From the IMG/VR virus record IMGVR_UViG_3300036791_000872, positions 1-44,803 of that record: a DNA stretch of 44,803 nt. One strand, 5' to 3'. Below the pieces are notes generated by a model. It had not been told where the DNA came from and made no database searches. It worked only from the letters and a program-made list of their open reading frames with translations. The position numbers and the translations under genes were made by a program. Shown here in pieces: positions 1 to 8,781 of the stretch (positions are counted from its first letter, which is position 1; each line of letters starts with the position of its first letter). Source of the stretch: a virus.

Positions 1-127
1 GGCGCCGAGGTCTTCTGCGGGATCGACCCGGGCTACCGGCACCTGTGCGTCGTGCTCTACGCCTACCTCGACGCCGACGATCAGATGGTCGTCTTCGATG
101 AGATCGCGCTGCAGGAGGCGCGGGTCT
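1..127. repeat. 127-bp terminal overlap, left copy
   Basis: Identical to 44677-44803. It lies inside terL and keeps the frame, and an exact 127-base end overlap is typical of a circular contig assembled with k=127. I read it as an assembly join and not as a physical terminal repeat of the virion. Confidence 0.95.
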
Positions 128-639
128 CGGACGTCTGCAAGGAGATTCGCCTGCGCAACGAGCGCTGGAAGGTGGTCCCCCGCTGGTACGTGATCGACCC
201 CGCGGCGAAGAACCGCAACTCCCAGACCGGGCGTTCGGATCAGAGCGAGTACGCCGACCACGGGATCCACACGATCCCCGGCCAGAACGCGGTGATGGCG
301 GGGATCAACCATGTCAAGGAGCGCCTCGAGGCCAGCAAGCTGATGGTCAGCGCCGAGTGTCTCGAGCTGCGCCTGGAGTTCAAGCGCTACCGCTGGGTCA
401 AGGACACGCGCCGCACCGAGTCTGCGCCGCTGGAGAAGCCCGTCAAGAAGGACGATCACGCGCTGGACACGCTGCGCTACATGGTCATGCAGCGACCGCT
501 GGCGCCGGCCAAGGACCGCGCGCTGCCGTCTGACACCTGGAAGGACCGCGCGCTGCGTGAGTCGCTCAAGCGGCTGCGCAGCTTTGGCCGCAACGCCGTT
601 CCGGTCGAGCACTTCGCCGGTCCCGGCATCTACGACTGA
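1..639 (+). CDS. terL: Terminase large subunit, C-terminal part (nuclease domain)
   Basis: This is the 3' part of the gene that starts at 43771; the reading frame runs through the 127-base terminal overlap, so base 1 is codon 303 of a 514-codon gene. It holds the headful or cos nuclease half of the packaging motor. Seen: the GIDPGY motif (first metal-binding Asp, residue 311 of the whole protein) and a late KKDDHALDTLRY motif (Asp 453/454), the usual RNase H-fold acidic pair. The ATG at 52 is internal and is not the start. The next gene begins 10 bases after the stop with a clear AAGGAG. The two halves must be joined to read this gene correctly. Confidence 0.95.
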   Translation, partial: GAEVFCGIDPGYRHLCVVLYAYLDADDQMVVFDEIALQEARVSDVCKEIRLRNERWKVVPRWYVIDPAAKNRNSQTGRSDQSEYADHGIHTIPGQNAVMAGINHVKERLEASKLMVSAECLELRLEFKRYRWVKDTRRTESAPLEKPVKKDDHALDTLRYMVMQRPLAPAKDRALPSDTWKDRALRESLKRLRSFGRNAVPVEHFAGPGIYD

Positions 640-649
640 AGGAGTTTGA

Positions 650-1009
650 ATGAGCGTCCTCGCGATGCGGATGTGCATGGCCGACCCCAAGCCGGCTTAC
701 TGCTCCACCTGCTGGGCCGCGGCGTCGGATGACGTCGAGTTCGTGGACACCCGGGCGGCCTATGAGGGGCCGACGGTCCGTGATCCCGACACAGGGGCGC
801 TGCTGCTGTCTGTCGATGACATCTACATCTGCACCGGCTGCGTGCGGGAGATGTGCGAGACCGCCAACGTCAAGCCGACGCTTCACGTTGAGCAGGAGCG
901 GGAGATCACCAAGCTGCGCGAGCTCGCCTCGCACTGGCAGTCGCGCGCCGAGGCGCTCGAGAAGGTCATCGCCTCCGGCCGGCCCGAGTCGGTCAAGAAG
1001 CGCCGCTGA
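650..1009 (+). CDS. Small zinc-ribbon-like protein downstream of terL
   Basis: 119 aa. Two Cys pairs are visible, C18xxC21 in an N-terminal YCSTCW and a CxxC in YICTGCVREMC near residue 63, which together resemble a zinc ribbon. The C-terminal third is a charged helix (EREITKLRELASHW) of likely coiled-coil type. The start is supported by AAGGAG seven bases upstream; the stop overlaps the next ATG (TGATG). Placed between terL and portal, so a packaging or head-assembly role is possible, but no named family is recognised. Confidence 0.75.
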   Translation: MSVLAMRMCMADPKPAYCSTCWAAASDDVEFVDTRAAYEGPTVRDPDTGALLLSVDDIYICTGCVREMCETANVKPTLHVEQEREITKLRELASHWQSRAEALEKVIASGRPESVKKRR

Positions 1010-1242
1010 TGGAGGTCGCTACGCAGAGCCTCGGCACGCGAGTGGCGCTGTCGTCGGGCGATGTGTTCTACGTCGCCGCGTCACTGGACGCGGTGGAGGG
1101 CGTGGTCCTGAAAAGCCAAGCGATGCGCGGCTGCATGGTGCGCATCGGCAGCCGTAGCGTCAACGGCAATCAGGTTGCCCAGCTCACGTTCGGAGTGGTG
1201 CCGTCGATCGAGACGGCCGAGACCCTTGAGGAGGCAGCGTGA
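1009..1242 (+). CDS. Hypothetical protein (77 aa)
   Basis: 77 aa, translationally coupled to the preceding gene (TGATG) and to the following one (GTGA overlap at 1239). The sequence looks like a small beta-rich fold: alternating hydrophobics in the first 50 residues and an acidic tail. No Cys motif, no signal peptide and no membrane segment are seen. Function unknown; it belongs to the terL-portal block. Confidence 0.65.
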   Translation: MEVATQSLGTRVALSSGDVFYVAASLDAVEGVVLKSQAMRGCMVRIGSRSVNGNQVAQLTFGVVPSIETAETLEEAA

Positions 1243-1511
1243 CCTACGCCGTGATCGCCGAGGCCGTCGTGATCCTGGCGCTGATCGCGCTGGTGTTCGC
1301 CGTCGTGTGGGCGTGCTTGCGTCAGCTCGACAGGCGCTCTGTCGCCTACGAGGCGTCGCTGCAGAAGATGGCCGATCGCGTACAGGCGCCCGAGCGGCTG
1401 CCGCTGTCGCTGCCCGCCAACTTCGCGATCCCCGAGCTCGAGGAGGACGACTCGGCCGCGGTGGGGACGATCACCTACGACGAGCGCTACGGGCAGGAGG
1501 GCGAGGAGTAA
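1239..1511 (+). CDS. Small membrane protein, N-terminal anchor
   Basis: 90 aa with GTG start inside the previous stop. Residues 4-27 form one hydrophobic transmembrane helix (alternating V/I/L/A) followed by a basic stretch (CLRQLDRR) and an acidic cytoplasmic-type tail ending in QEGEE. A single-pass inner-membrane topology is likely. It stops one base before the portal start. A membrane protein between terminase and portal is unusual; it could be a small lysis or superinfection factor, but there is no direct evidence. Confidence 0.65.
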   Translation: MTYAVIAEAVVILALIALVFAVVWACLRQLDRRSVAYEASLQKMADRVQAPERLPLSLPANFAIPELEEDDSAAVGTITYDERYGQEGEE

Positions 1512-3725
1512 GTGCCCAAGGACGCCACCGCCCAGGATCTCAACAACCTCTACGGGCAGGCGCGGCGCGCGCGCGCGCGGCTAGAGCCCAACTGGTACAT
1601 GAACCTCGCCTTCTACGCCAACGAGCAGTGGCTGGCGTGGGATGGCCAAGGGCTGTTTCGCCCGGTGGTGCCCAGGCATCGCGTGACGCTGGTGGACAAC
1701 CGTATCCAGCCGATCATTCGCAAGGAGATCGCACGGATCACCAAGGCTCGCCCGGTGTTCACCGTCGTGCCCAACTCGGCCGACGAGGAGGACACCAACG
1801 CCGCGCTCTTGGGCGAGGAGGTGATGCGCTACCTGTGGAAGCACCTCAACGTCCAGCGGCTGCGGACCAAGGCGCTCCTGTGGTCGCGCATCTGCGGGGC
1901 TGGCTTTCTGAAGTGCTATTGGGATCCGTCGATCGGCCCGCAGCGCGACGTCGTGTTGCGGCCTGATGGTCAAATGCTGCTGACTGGCTCGGGCGGTCCG
2001 GTCAAGCCCGGGTCCCCGGAGCACATGCTCGCCGACTCGATGGCCCCGGGCAGCCTGTCGCAGAAGACGATCGCCCAGGGTGATATCCGACTCGAGGTGC
2101 GTTCACCGTTTCAGATGTTCATCGACCCGCTGTGTGACACGTTCGATGAGGCCGAGTGGCTGATCGAGGAGTCGGTCAAGTCCGAGGAGTATGTGTTACG
2201 ACGCTACGGCGTCAAGGTGACCGCGGACACCGCCGCCAACCCGGGGCTGGTCGAGGCGCGGATGGGCGGCGGCACGCTGGTTCCGGGTGGCACGAGCTAC
2301 CGCGGTGTGCGGCTGCGCGAGTACTGGTGCAAGCCCAACTCCGATCACCCCAACGGCTACCGCTCCGTGTGGGTGCTGGCGACGGTCAACAAGAAGACCG
2401 ACTCCAAGCTGCTCGAGGTCGATGAGAAGCCGTTTGACCCGATGCCTTACGTGATGTTCCAGGGCATCCCGCTGCCAGGCAGGCTGATGCCGATGGCGGT
2501 CGTGGACGCGCTCCGAGGACCGCAGACCGAGCTCAACAAGGTCGAGTCGCAACTCGCCGAGAACCGCAACCGCGTGGGCAACTCGAACCTCCTGGTGTCG
2601 CGCCAGGCGGTACAGGACGCCGAGAAGTTCGCCGAGCAGTTCGCAAGGCCCGGTTCGATCCTGTGGTTTGACGACGTTGGCTCGCCCAACGCCAAGCCCG
2701 ACATCCTGCCCGCGCCGCAGATGCCGCAGTACGTCATCGACCAGATCCCGCTCATCACGCAGTCGATGCAGGAGATCTCAGGCCAGCACGAGGTCTCGAG
2801 CGCGCAGGTGCCCCCCGGCGTCACCGCGGCGAGTGCCATCAACCTGCTGATGGAGGCCGACGACACGATGATCTCGCCCGACGTCGCCGACCACGAGGAG
2901 GAGCTGGGCAAGCTCGGCTGCAAGCTGCTCGAGATGGTCTCGCACTTCTACTCCAACGCGCGCACGATCCAGATCGGCGGCGACAACGCGCGCTGGCAGA
3001 TCTTCGACTTCAAGGGCGCGATGCTCCGCGACAACCTCAAGGTCGAGGTGCAGGCCGGCTCCGCGTTCCCGCAGTCCAAGGCGGCCAAGCAGGCCGCGAT
3101 GCAAGACCTGCTGACGTTCTTCGTCCAGTCGGGCAACCCGCCGCACGGGCGCCAGCTCGCGCAGTTCCTGCAGGATTGGGAGGTCGGCGGCGCCGAGCGG
3201 CTGATCGAGCAGTACACGCTGGATGAGCAGCAGTGCAACCGCGAGAACGCGCTGATGGCTTTGGGGGTGATGCTGCCGCTGAACCCCTACGACAACGACC
3301 AGGCGCACATCGAGAATCACGAGGACTTCGAGAAGGCTGCGCGGTTCAAGCAGCTCCCGCCGCCCAGCCAGCAGATGCACCTCGCGCACACTCAGGCGCA
3401 CCGCGATCGGCTTGCACAGGCGCAGCAGGCGCAGATGGCGCAGCAGATGCAGGCCCAGGGACAGCCGCCGCCCGACCAGCAGCAGGCGCAAGGGCAGATG
3501 AGCTTGCTGGGCCAGCAGCAGGATCAGCAGCAGCAGGCCGACCAAGGGCAGCAGCAGCTCGCCGCTCAGAGCCAGCAGCAGGGTATGCAGCAGGCGCAGG
3601 CCGAGCAGCAGCAGCGCCACGCCGAGCAGTCCCATCAGCAGCAGATGGCGCACCGCCAGCAGCAGCATGAGCTCCAGCTCCAACTTCAACAGCGACGAGC
3701 AAACAACCAAGCGAGGAGTTCCTGA
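1512..3725 (+). CDS. Portal protein (P22-like)
   Basis: 737 aa, GTG start immediately after the upstream TAA. The portal is the dodecameric channel at the head vertex through which DNA is packaged. The N-terminal 120 residues (YMNLAFYANEQWLAW, then VDNRIQPIIRKEIARITKARP) match the P22-type portal pattern found in short-tailed phages. The length fits that family, whose members are longer than HK97-type portals. The last 130 residues are extremely Gln-rich and probably form the extended barrel or a disordered head-interior tail. The following gene overlaps the stop by one base. Confidence 0.88.
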   Translation: MPKDATAQDLNNLYGQARRARARLEPNWYMNLAFYANEQWLAWDGQGLFRPVVPRHRVTLVDNRIQPIIRKEIARITKARPVFTVVPNSADEEDTNAALLGEEVMRYLWKHLNVQRLRTKALLWSRICGAGFLKCYWDPSIGPQRDVVLRPDGQMLLTGSGGPVKPGSPEHMLADSMAPGSLSQKTIAQGDIRLEVRSPFQMFIDPLCDTFDEAEWLIEESVKSEEYVLRRYGVKVTADTAANPGLVEARMGGGTLVPGGTSYRGVRLREYWCKPNSDHPNGYRSVWVLATVNKKTDSKLLEVDEKPFDPMPYVMFQGIPLPGRLMPMAVVDALRGPQTELNKVESQLAENRNRVGNSNLLVSRQAVQDAEKFAEQFARPGSILWFDDVGSPNAKPDILPAPQMPQYVIDQIPLITQSMQEISGQHEVSSAQVPPGVTAASAINLLMEADDTMISPDVADHEEELGKLGCKLLEMVSHFYSNARTIQIGGDNARWQIFDFKGAMLRDNLKVEVQAGSAFPQSKAAKQAAMQDLLTFFVQSGNPPHGRQLAQFLQDWEVGGAERLIEQYTLDEQQCNRENALMALGVMLPLNPYDNDQAHIENHEDFEKAARFKQLPPPSQQMHLAHTQAHRDRLAQAQQAQMAQQMQAQGQPPPDQQQAQGQMSLLGQQQDQQQQADQGQQQLAAQSQQQGMQQAQAEQQQRHAEQSHQQQMAHRQQQHELQLQLQQRRANNQARSS

Positions 3726-4099
3726 TGGCCAAGAGCACGAGCAAGGACAAGGAAGAAGTCGCCCCCGAGCGGGGGCCGGCGAGGCCCATTCGCGTCGATC
3801 AAAGTACGCGGCGGTCTGACAAGGACGGTCTCGAGGGCGGCTTCGTCAAGGGCGTGCCCGGTTCCGATCACGAGCTTCTGGTCGGTGTGTTCGAGTCGGT
3901 CGCCACATACGACGCCACGACGGGCTATCCCTCGACAATCAACGTGCGCTTCGTTGATGCGGCGGGCAACTACGAGCTCGCCACGGTGATCTACGCAAAC
4001 GTCGTCCCGCGCGACTACATCGACCCCGCCACTCTCCAGGCCGCCGCCGCGGAGGTCGAGTCTCGCGTCGTCCAGCCTGACGCGCCCGCCGAGGAATGA
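3725..4099 (+). CDS. Hypothetical virion-module protein (124 aa)
   Basis: 124 aa, ATG overlapping the portal stop (TGATG). A basic, disordered N-terminus (MAKSTSKDKEEV) precedes a beta-rich middle (HELLVGVFESVATYD, INVRFVDAAGNYELATVIY) and an acidic tail. Its last four bases overlap the next gene. Position between portal and scaffold suggests a head or connector accessory protein, but the family is not recognised. Confidence 0.65.
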   Translation: MAKSTSKDKEEVAPERGPARPIRVDQSTRRSDKDGLEGGFVKGVPGSDHELLVGVFESVATYDATTGYPSTINVRFVDAAGNYELATVIYANVVPRDYIDPATLQAAAAEVESRVVQPDAPAEE

Positions 4100-5070
4100 C
4101 ACTCACCGCCTCGGAGTTCCGCGGTCTCTTGCCGCGGTTCGTCACCGACGCCAACCGCGCGATCGTCACGGCCACGCTGGGCGTTCCGGTCTCCTGTGGA
4201 CTCTCGGCACCCGGCCTGCCGACCGACGCCGACGGTCGCCTCGCGGTCAGCGCCGGTCCGGTGGCCAGGATTCAGGGCGGATGGCCACTGGACGCCAACG
4301 GCGCGGTCGCGGTCGGTGCTGCAGCACCGCCAGTGCAGTCGCTGGCGGTGTCGTCGCTTACGTCGGGCGCTGGCAATGGCGCAAGCATCAACACCGCCAG
4401 CGTCTCGCCCGCTGCCAACAGCCTGCTTGTGCTGTGGGTCACGCACGCGGTCAGCGGTGGGACCACGGCTACGCCGTCGGGGCTTGGGCTGACCTGGACG
4501 CTCGCGTCGCGTCTCACGCTTGCGGCATCGACAAAGCTCGAATGCTGGACGGCGCCGTGTGGCGCGGTGCCCCCAGGCGCGATCACGATTGCGCTCGGAG
4601 CTGTCGCAAGCGTCTGCTGGGACGTTGACCAGGTTATGGGTGCCGCATCGCTCGTCGCGACCAACACCAAGACGGCGACCGGATCGGGCACCGCCAGCGC
4701 AGTGACCTACAACACCCCTGCCGTAAGCGACCTGCTGCTGTACGGCTGCGGAGCGGGCGTATTCGGTACGCAGACGCCAAACGCCGGCTGGACGGAGCTG
4801 GCCGACGTTGCCCAGGCGGGACCGTCGTGCTCGCTGGAAACGCAGGTCTCCCCGGCCTCTCCCGGAACCGCTGGCGCTTCGACGCTGAGTGTGACCGGGA
4901 ATTGGGGTGCGATCGGGATTGAGCTTGCGGTGGCCCCGATTACGGTCGGGCAGGTGCTGTCCGGGCTTCTCACCGACGCCACCGGGCGCCTAGTCACGAG
5001 CGCCGGTCCGGTCGCACGGATTCAGCAAGGGCTGCCGCTGGACTCGGGCGGCGCATTGGTCATCAAGTAG
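4096..5070 (+). CDS. Putative virion decoration or fibre-like protein
   Basis: 324 aa. Seen: two copies of a 33-residue unit, one near the N-terminus (41-73) and one at the C-terminus (291-324), sharing TDAxGRL and SAGPVARIQ. Between them, residues 80-279 form a Ser/Thr/Gly-rich beta domain. That domain is clearly related to residues 77-278 of the LamG fibre protein at 11826 (shared GLGLTWT, TQTPNxGWTEL, ETQVSP and IGIE). The fold is probably an all-beta surface domain. Head decoration or attachment to polysaccharide would fit, but this is inferred from composition and position only. Confidence 0.65.
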   Translation: MTLTASEFRGLLPRFVTDANRAIVTATLGVPVSCGLSAPGLPTDADGRLAVSAGPVARIQGGWPLDANGAVAVGAAAPPVQSLAVSSLTSGAGNGASINTASVSPAANSLLVLWVTHAVSGGTTATPSGLGLTWTLASRLTLAASTKLECWTAPCGAVPPGAITIALGAVASVCWDVDQVMGAASLVATNTKTATGSGTASAVTYNTPAVSDLLLYGCGAGVFGTQTPNAGWTELADVAQAGPSCSLETQVSPASPGTAGASTLSVTGNWGAIGIELAVAPITVGQVLSGLLTDATGRLVTSAGPVARIQQGLPLDSGGALVIK

Positions 5071-5084
5071 CGGAGGGAGAACGT

Positions 5085-5396
5085 ATGAGCACCGAGGCCA
5101 AAGAGCCGGGACCGCCGCCTCCGCACCTGCGGACCGCTGACTCCACCGACAAGGAGTGCGGCAACTGCAGCCACTACGAGGCCGGCGTGGCGGGCATCTG
5201 CAAGCTGTACTCCAACCTGCCGGTCTCAGACGACTGGCTCTGTGATAGTTGGGCGAAGGGCTCCAAGCCTGACCCCGACGCCGGCGAGGACGAGACAGAC
5301 GACGTGCCCGCCGCCAAGCAGGCACAAACACTGCGCGAGGCCAACGTGCGCGTGCGCGCGCACTTCCGCCGGCGCAAGGCAGCTTCACCCAAGTAG
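5085..5396 (+). CDS. Small Cys-rich protein (103 aa)
   Basis: 103 aa with GGAGGG upstream of the ATG. Four Cys lie in a compact block (ECGNCSHY, then GICKLY and WLCDSW, about residues 25-52), a spacing that could bind a metal or iron-sulfur cluster. The rest is Pro/acidic N-terminus and a basic C-terminus. The same genome has several tiny Cys-pair proteins, but this one lies in the head block. Function unknown. Confidence 0.7.
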   Translation: MSTEAKEPGPPPPHLRTADSTDKECGNCSHYEAGVAGICKLYSNLPVSDDWLCDSWAKGSKPDPDAGEDETDDVPAAKQAQTLREANVRVRAHFRRRKAASPK

Positions 5397-5475
5397 TAAC
5401 CACAGACGCCAGGGGTAGCCACAGCCCGCTAGCGGGTCAGGGGCACAGACCACAGCGTCAGAGAAAGGAGGATCC

Positions 5476-6327
5476 GTGTCATACACGGACCCAACCGATG
5501 CCGTACAGCCCGACGAGGGCCAGGGCGACGGAGGTACAGGTAACCCGGCATACGCCGAGTACCTATCCCGCATCCCCGAGGAGGCGCGCGGCGTGGCAGA
5601 GGAAGCGTTCCGTGATTGGGACGCCCGCACCACGCAGCGATTCCAAGAGGCAAGCGAGTTCCGCAAGTCCTGGGAGCCATACCAAGAGACAGGTGTCAAC
5701 CGTTACGACCCAGAGGCCGTGCAGTGGGCGCTGAGTCTCATGGATGTCGCCCAGAGTGACCCCGAAGGATTCAAGCGCTGGTATGAGGAGGAGTACGCCA
5801 CGGAGCACGGGCTGCAGACGGCCCCGCCCCAGCAGCAGACTCCCGAGTATCAGACGCTTGACGAGTTCGGGGGCTACCAGGACACCCAGGCGTTCAAGTC
5901 GGAGCTGCAATCGGCGCTCGCGCCGATCCAGAACCAGCTTGAGGGCCTGACGCGGTTTCGCGAGCAGGCCGAGCAGCAGCAGGCTCAGGCCGAAGCGGAG
6001 CGCTACCTGCAAGGGCAGCTCTCCGAGCTCAAGGACAAACACCCGGATGCCTTCAAGGACACCGGACCCTACGGCGCCGAGCAGATGGTCGGCCGCCTGC
6101 AGTCGCAGTACATCGAGACCGACCCGCTCAACGCGGTTCCCAGGGCGTTTGCTGACTATCAGGCCATCGTCGGCCAGATAGAGAAGAACGCTCTGCAGCC
6201 GAAGCTCGGGTCTGCCCCGCCGGCGTTAGGCGGTGGCGCGATCAATGGCGCACCCGAGGAAGTGAAAACCCTCGCGGACGCCAAGGAACGGGCACTGGCG
6301 TACATGCAGCAGGTGAACAAGCCGTAG
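5476..6327 (+). CDS. Putative capsid scaffolding protein
   Basis: 283 aa, GTG start behind AAAGGAGG. It is acidic, Gln/Glu/Ala-rich and predicted mainly helical, with a long coiled-coil-like run around residues 150-190 (REQAEQQQAQAEAERYL). It sits directly before the major capsid gene. Composition, length and position are those of phage scaffolding proteins, which template the procapsid and then leave; no protease motif is seen. The 79-bp gap in front holds a 12-base palindrome (CCCGCTAGCGGG, 5425-5436) of unknown role. Confidence 0.7.
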   Translation: MSYTDPTDAVQPDEGQGDGGTGNPAYAEYLSRIPEEARGVAEEAFRDWDARTTQRFQEASEFRKSWEPYQETGVNRYDPEAVQWALSLMDVAQSDPEGFKRWYEEEYATEHGLQTAPPQQQTPEYQTLDEFGGYQDTQAFKSELQSALAPIQNQLEGLTRFREQAEQQQAQAEAERYLQGQLSELKDKHPDAFKDTGPYGAEQMVGRLQSQYIETDPLNAVPRAFADYQAIVGQIEKNALQPKLGSAPPALGGGAINGAPEEVKTLADAKERALAYMQQVNKP

Positions 6328-6335
6328 AAGGGGAT

Positions 6336-6374
6336 GCGGGCTCTCTGACCCCCCTCACACACAGGAGAACCCGC
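6336..6374 (+). promoter_or_regulatory. Hairpin covering the capsid-gene ribosome binding site
   Basis: GCGGG-c-TCTC (6336-6345) can pair with GAGA-a-CCCGC (6365-6374); the AGGAG that serves the GTG at 6376 lies within or beside the 3' arm. The stem ends one base before the start codon, so it may modulate translation of the major capsid protein or protect the mRNA 5' end. Confidence 0.45.
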
Positions 6375-6375
6375 A

Positions 6376-7653
6376 GTGGCAACTCAGAACGTAGCTGCAG
6401 CCGACGCGATCCTCAAGAACTACTACCGGGGACCGATTGTCGAACTGCTCAACCAGGAGACGTTCCTGATCGACCAGGTTGAGCAGACCAACGCCAACGA
6501 CATCGGGACGTTCACCGGGAGGCAGATCATCTTCCCGGTCCACACTGGCCGCAACCGCGGTCGCGGTGGAGTCACCGATGGCGGCACGCTGGCCCAGGCC
6601 GGCAAGCAGTCCTACCTGGACGGGATTGTTCCGCCCAAGTACTTCAACCAGGCGATCGAAGTCTCCGACATGGTTATCGAGCAGTCGGCGACGGACGCGG
6701 GCGCGTTCGTCCGGGTGATCGACGCGGAGATGAGCGGCGCAATGCAAGACCTGCGCAAGGACATCTCACGGATGGCCTACGGCACCGGCGATGGTCTGCT
6801 GGCGACCGTCAGCGCAGCATCGGGACCGGCGACCACGGTCGCCGTGGACAGTGGCCAGTACATCGCCATCGGTGACACCGTGGACGTGCTGACCAAGGCA
6901 GACGGCACGGTCAAGGGCACCGCGCTACTCGTCACCAACGTGGTCTACACGGGCACGAAGAACTCGGCTACCCAGCTCAACGCCACGATCACGCTGTCGG
7001 GCTCGGTGACGGTTACGACCGCCGACGGCATCTACATCACCGGCGACCGCAACAACGAGTCCGACGGGCTGCAGAACATCTGCAACGTCTCGCGGATCCT
7101 GCACCAGATCAACTCCACCACGTTCCCCGTCTGGGACTCCAACGTCATCTCGGCGGGGCAGGCCGACCCCTCGGAGGACCTGTTCATCCAGCTCGCCCAG
7201 CGGATCCGGCTGCGCGCCGGCACCAAGGGCAACGGGCTGGACTGGTTCCTCTCCAACCTCGGTGTTCAGCGCCGGCTGGCGAACACCTACCAGTCCCAGA
7301 AGCGCCTCAACGACGCCAAGGTGGTGGACATCCTCGGTGGTTACTCGGCGATCATGGTGGCGGCGGGCAACAAGCCGATCCCGGTGATCTCCGACGTCGA
7401 TTGCCCCTATGGCAAGGTGTTCGCGATCAACAAGGAGAGCCTCGCGTGGGCCGAGCTCGCGCGGCCCGACTGGCTCGAGGCGCCGCAGGGCGGCGGCGGC
7501 ATCCTGTTCCTCAAGGACGGAGCCACGCCGGGGCTGAAGCTCGCCATCTGGCAGGGCTGGATCAAGTGGTACGCGACGCTGGTCTGCACTGCGCCTCCGC
7601 GCAACGGGCAGATCACCAACCTCAACGACGACGTGCCGATCCAGCGCCTCTAA
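6376..7653 (+). CDS. Major capsid protein (HK97-fold type)
   Basis: 425 aa, GTG start ten bases after AGGAGAA. Seen: N-terminal helix-rich part (ILKNYYRGPIVELLNQETFL), an E-loop-like segment (GRQIIFPVHTGRNRGRGG), helical spine (AFVRVIDAEMSGAMQDLRKDISRMAYG), a Thr/Val-rich beta insertion (about 130-225) and a C-terminal axial-like region. It follows the scaffold and is followed by a strong hairpin terminator, the usual place for the most abundant virion gene. The assignment rests on pattern and context; the fold itself is inferred. Confidence 0.85.
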   Translation: MATQNVAAADAILKNYYRGPIVELLNQETFLIDQVEQTNANDIGTFTGRQIIFPVHTGRNRGRGGVTDGGTLAQAGKQSYLDGIVPPKYFNQAIEVSDMVIEQSATDAGAFVRVIDAEMSGAMQDLRKDISRMAYGTGDGLLATVSAASGPATTVAVDSGQYIAIGDTVDVLTKADGTVKGTALLVTNVVYTGTKNSATQLNATITLSGSVTVTTADGIYITGDRNNESDGLQNICNVSRILHQINSTTFPVWDSNVISAGQADPSEDLFIQLAQRIRLRAGTKGNGLDWFLSNLGVQRRLANTYQSQKRLNDAKVVDILGGYSAIMVAAGNKPIPVISDVDCPYGKVFAINKESLAWAELARPDWLEAPQGGGGILFLKDGATPGLKLAIWQGWIKWYATLVCTAPPRNGQITNLNDDVPIQRL

Positions 7654-7664
7654 AAGGTGCTGCG

Positions 7665-7692
7665 CGGACCCCCGCCCACAGGCGGGGGTCCG
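7665..7692 (+). terminator. Hairpin after the capsid gene
   Basis: A perfect 12-bp stem (7665-7676 with 7681-7692) and a CACA loop lie 11 bases after the capsid stop. Only a weak T run (TT) follows, so it may be a leaky terminator or an mRNA-end stabiliser that raises capsid expression above the downstream genes. Confidence 0.75.
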
Positions 7693-7709
7693 TTGGCAAG
7701 GAGGTGGCA

Positions 7710-8177
7710 ATGGACATCGAGCCGGCCAGCATCGAGCAGATCCGCATCGGCCACGACGGGCGCATGGTGCTGATCTCGGCGCAGGCGAGCCAAGTCGTCA
7801 AGGACTTGCAGGCGATCGTGCCCGAGATCAGGGTGCGCTTCGCCGAGGACGCGCCCGAGCCATTCTGGGCCGTCTACCTCCAGACCGAGGACGCCGACGG
7901 GCGCGTCAACCAGCACCTGGTCAGCACGATCAAGGCGCACCAGACCAACAGCGGCACCTGGGCCGGCCTCGATGACCGGATCGTGCGGCGCATCGAGGAG
8001 ATCGACCCTCACGGCCGGGGCGGCTATGACTACGCGCAGGAGCTCCAAAAGCAGAATGAGCTCGCCGCTAAGCGCAGCCGTGAGCGCACGCGCGAGCGGC
8101 TCGACGTGATCGGCGAGGTCGCCGAGTTCGAGCTGCGCAGGCTGCTTGGCACGCAGAAGGACCGTGTGTTCACATGA
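7710..8177 (+). CDS. Hypothetical head-module protein (155 aa)
   Basis: 155 aa. The frame is open far upstream, but the ATG at 7710 is preceded by AAGGAGG and lies just after the capsid terminator, so this start is chosen. The N-terminal half looks beta-rich; the C-terminal 60 residues are a highly charged helix (KQNELAAKRSRERTRERLDV) ending in an overlap with the adaptor gene (ATGA). Probably a head or neck accessory protein, not recognised. Confidence 0.7.
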   Translation: MDIEPASIEQIRIGHDGRMVLISAQASQVVKDLQAIVPEIRVRFAEDAPEPFWAVYLQTEDADGRVNQHLVSTIKAHQTNSGTWAGLDDRIVRRIEEIDPHGRGGYDYAQELQKQNELAAKRSRERTRERLDVIGEVAEFELRRLLGTQKDRVFT

Positions 8178-8779
8178 ACCTCGGCCAGATCCGCGCCGAG
8201 GTTCTCAACCACGGCTTTGACGCGGTGCTGTTTCCGCAGGGACGCATAGACAGTTACATCAACGACGGCTACATGCGCGTCGTCAGTGGCCTGAGTTTCT
8301 ACTCAGACGAGGCGAGCATGGCCGTGCAGACGACCGCCGGCGCGAGCGCGCTCGCATTCCCGCCCGACTTCGGTAACGCGCGGTCGCTGGTTGACACCGA
8401 TCGGCAGCGGGTGCTCGAGCAGTGCGCGCTGTCTGACATCGACGGCGCGCCGCTCAGCAGCGGGCACCCCGTCCTCTACTCCGTCGATGGCAACGGCTTC
8501 CGCCTGTACCCGACCCCCGACGCTCCATACAACCTGCTGCTGCGTTACTGGAGCCTGCCGCCCAGGCTGGTGCTCGACTCCGACGTGCCGGTGATCCCCG
8601 ACGTGTGGCATCGGATCCTCTGGTATTGGGGCTGCAAGGAGGCATACGCCTCCGAAGACGACACGGCCGGCGCGCAGTATTGGGAGCAGCAGTTCAACGC
8701 GACGTACTCCGAGTTCAAGGCTGACGTCAAGTTCCCCACGGAGTACCCCGAACAAGTGCGAAGCATGTGGGAGGTGTGA
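8174..8779 (+). CDS. Head-to-tail adaptor protein (SU10/P22 gp4-like)
   Basis: 201 aa. The order of motifs fits phage adaptor proteins that ring the portal: an N-terminal helix with INDGYMRV, a beta core with LYPTPDAPYNLLLRYWSLPP, then a D-VPVIPDVWHRILWYWGCKEAY helix block and a C-terminal tail inserted into the portal. This motif series is typical of the SU10-type adaptor of short-tailed phages. It starts inside the stop of the preceding gene. The family assignment is by pattern only. Confidence 0.75.
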   Translation: MNLGQIRAEVLNHGFDAVLFPQGRIDSYINDGYMRVVSGLSFYSDEASMAVQTTAGASALAFPPDFGNARSLVDTDRQRVLEQCALSDIDGAPLSSGHPVLYSVDGNGFRLYPTPDAPYNLLLRYWSLPPRLVLDSDVPVIPDVWHRILWYWGCKEAYASEDDTAGAQYWEQQFNATYSEFKADVKFPTEYPEQVRSMWEV

Positions 8780-8781
8780 CC

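Noticed and set aside
1-127. Physical direct terminal repeat as in T7-like phages
   Set aside because: Length equals a common k-mer limit and lies inside terL; assembly overlap is the simpler reading.
2778-3710. 310-aa minus-strand ORF inside the portal gene
   Set aside because: Leucine-rich shadow of the Gln codon repeats (CAG read as CTG).
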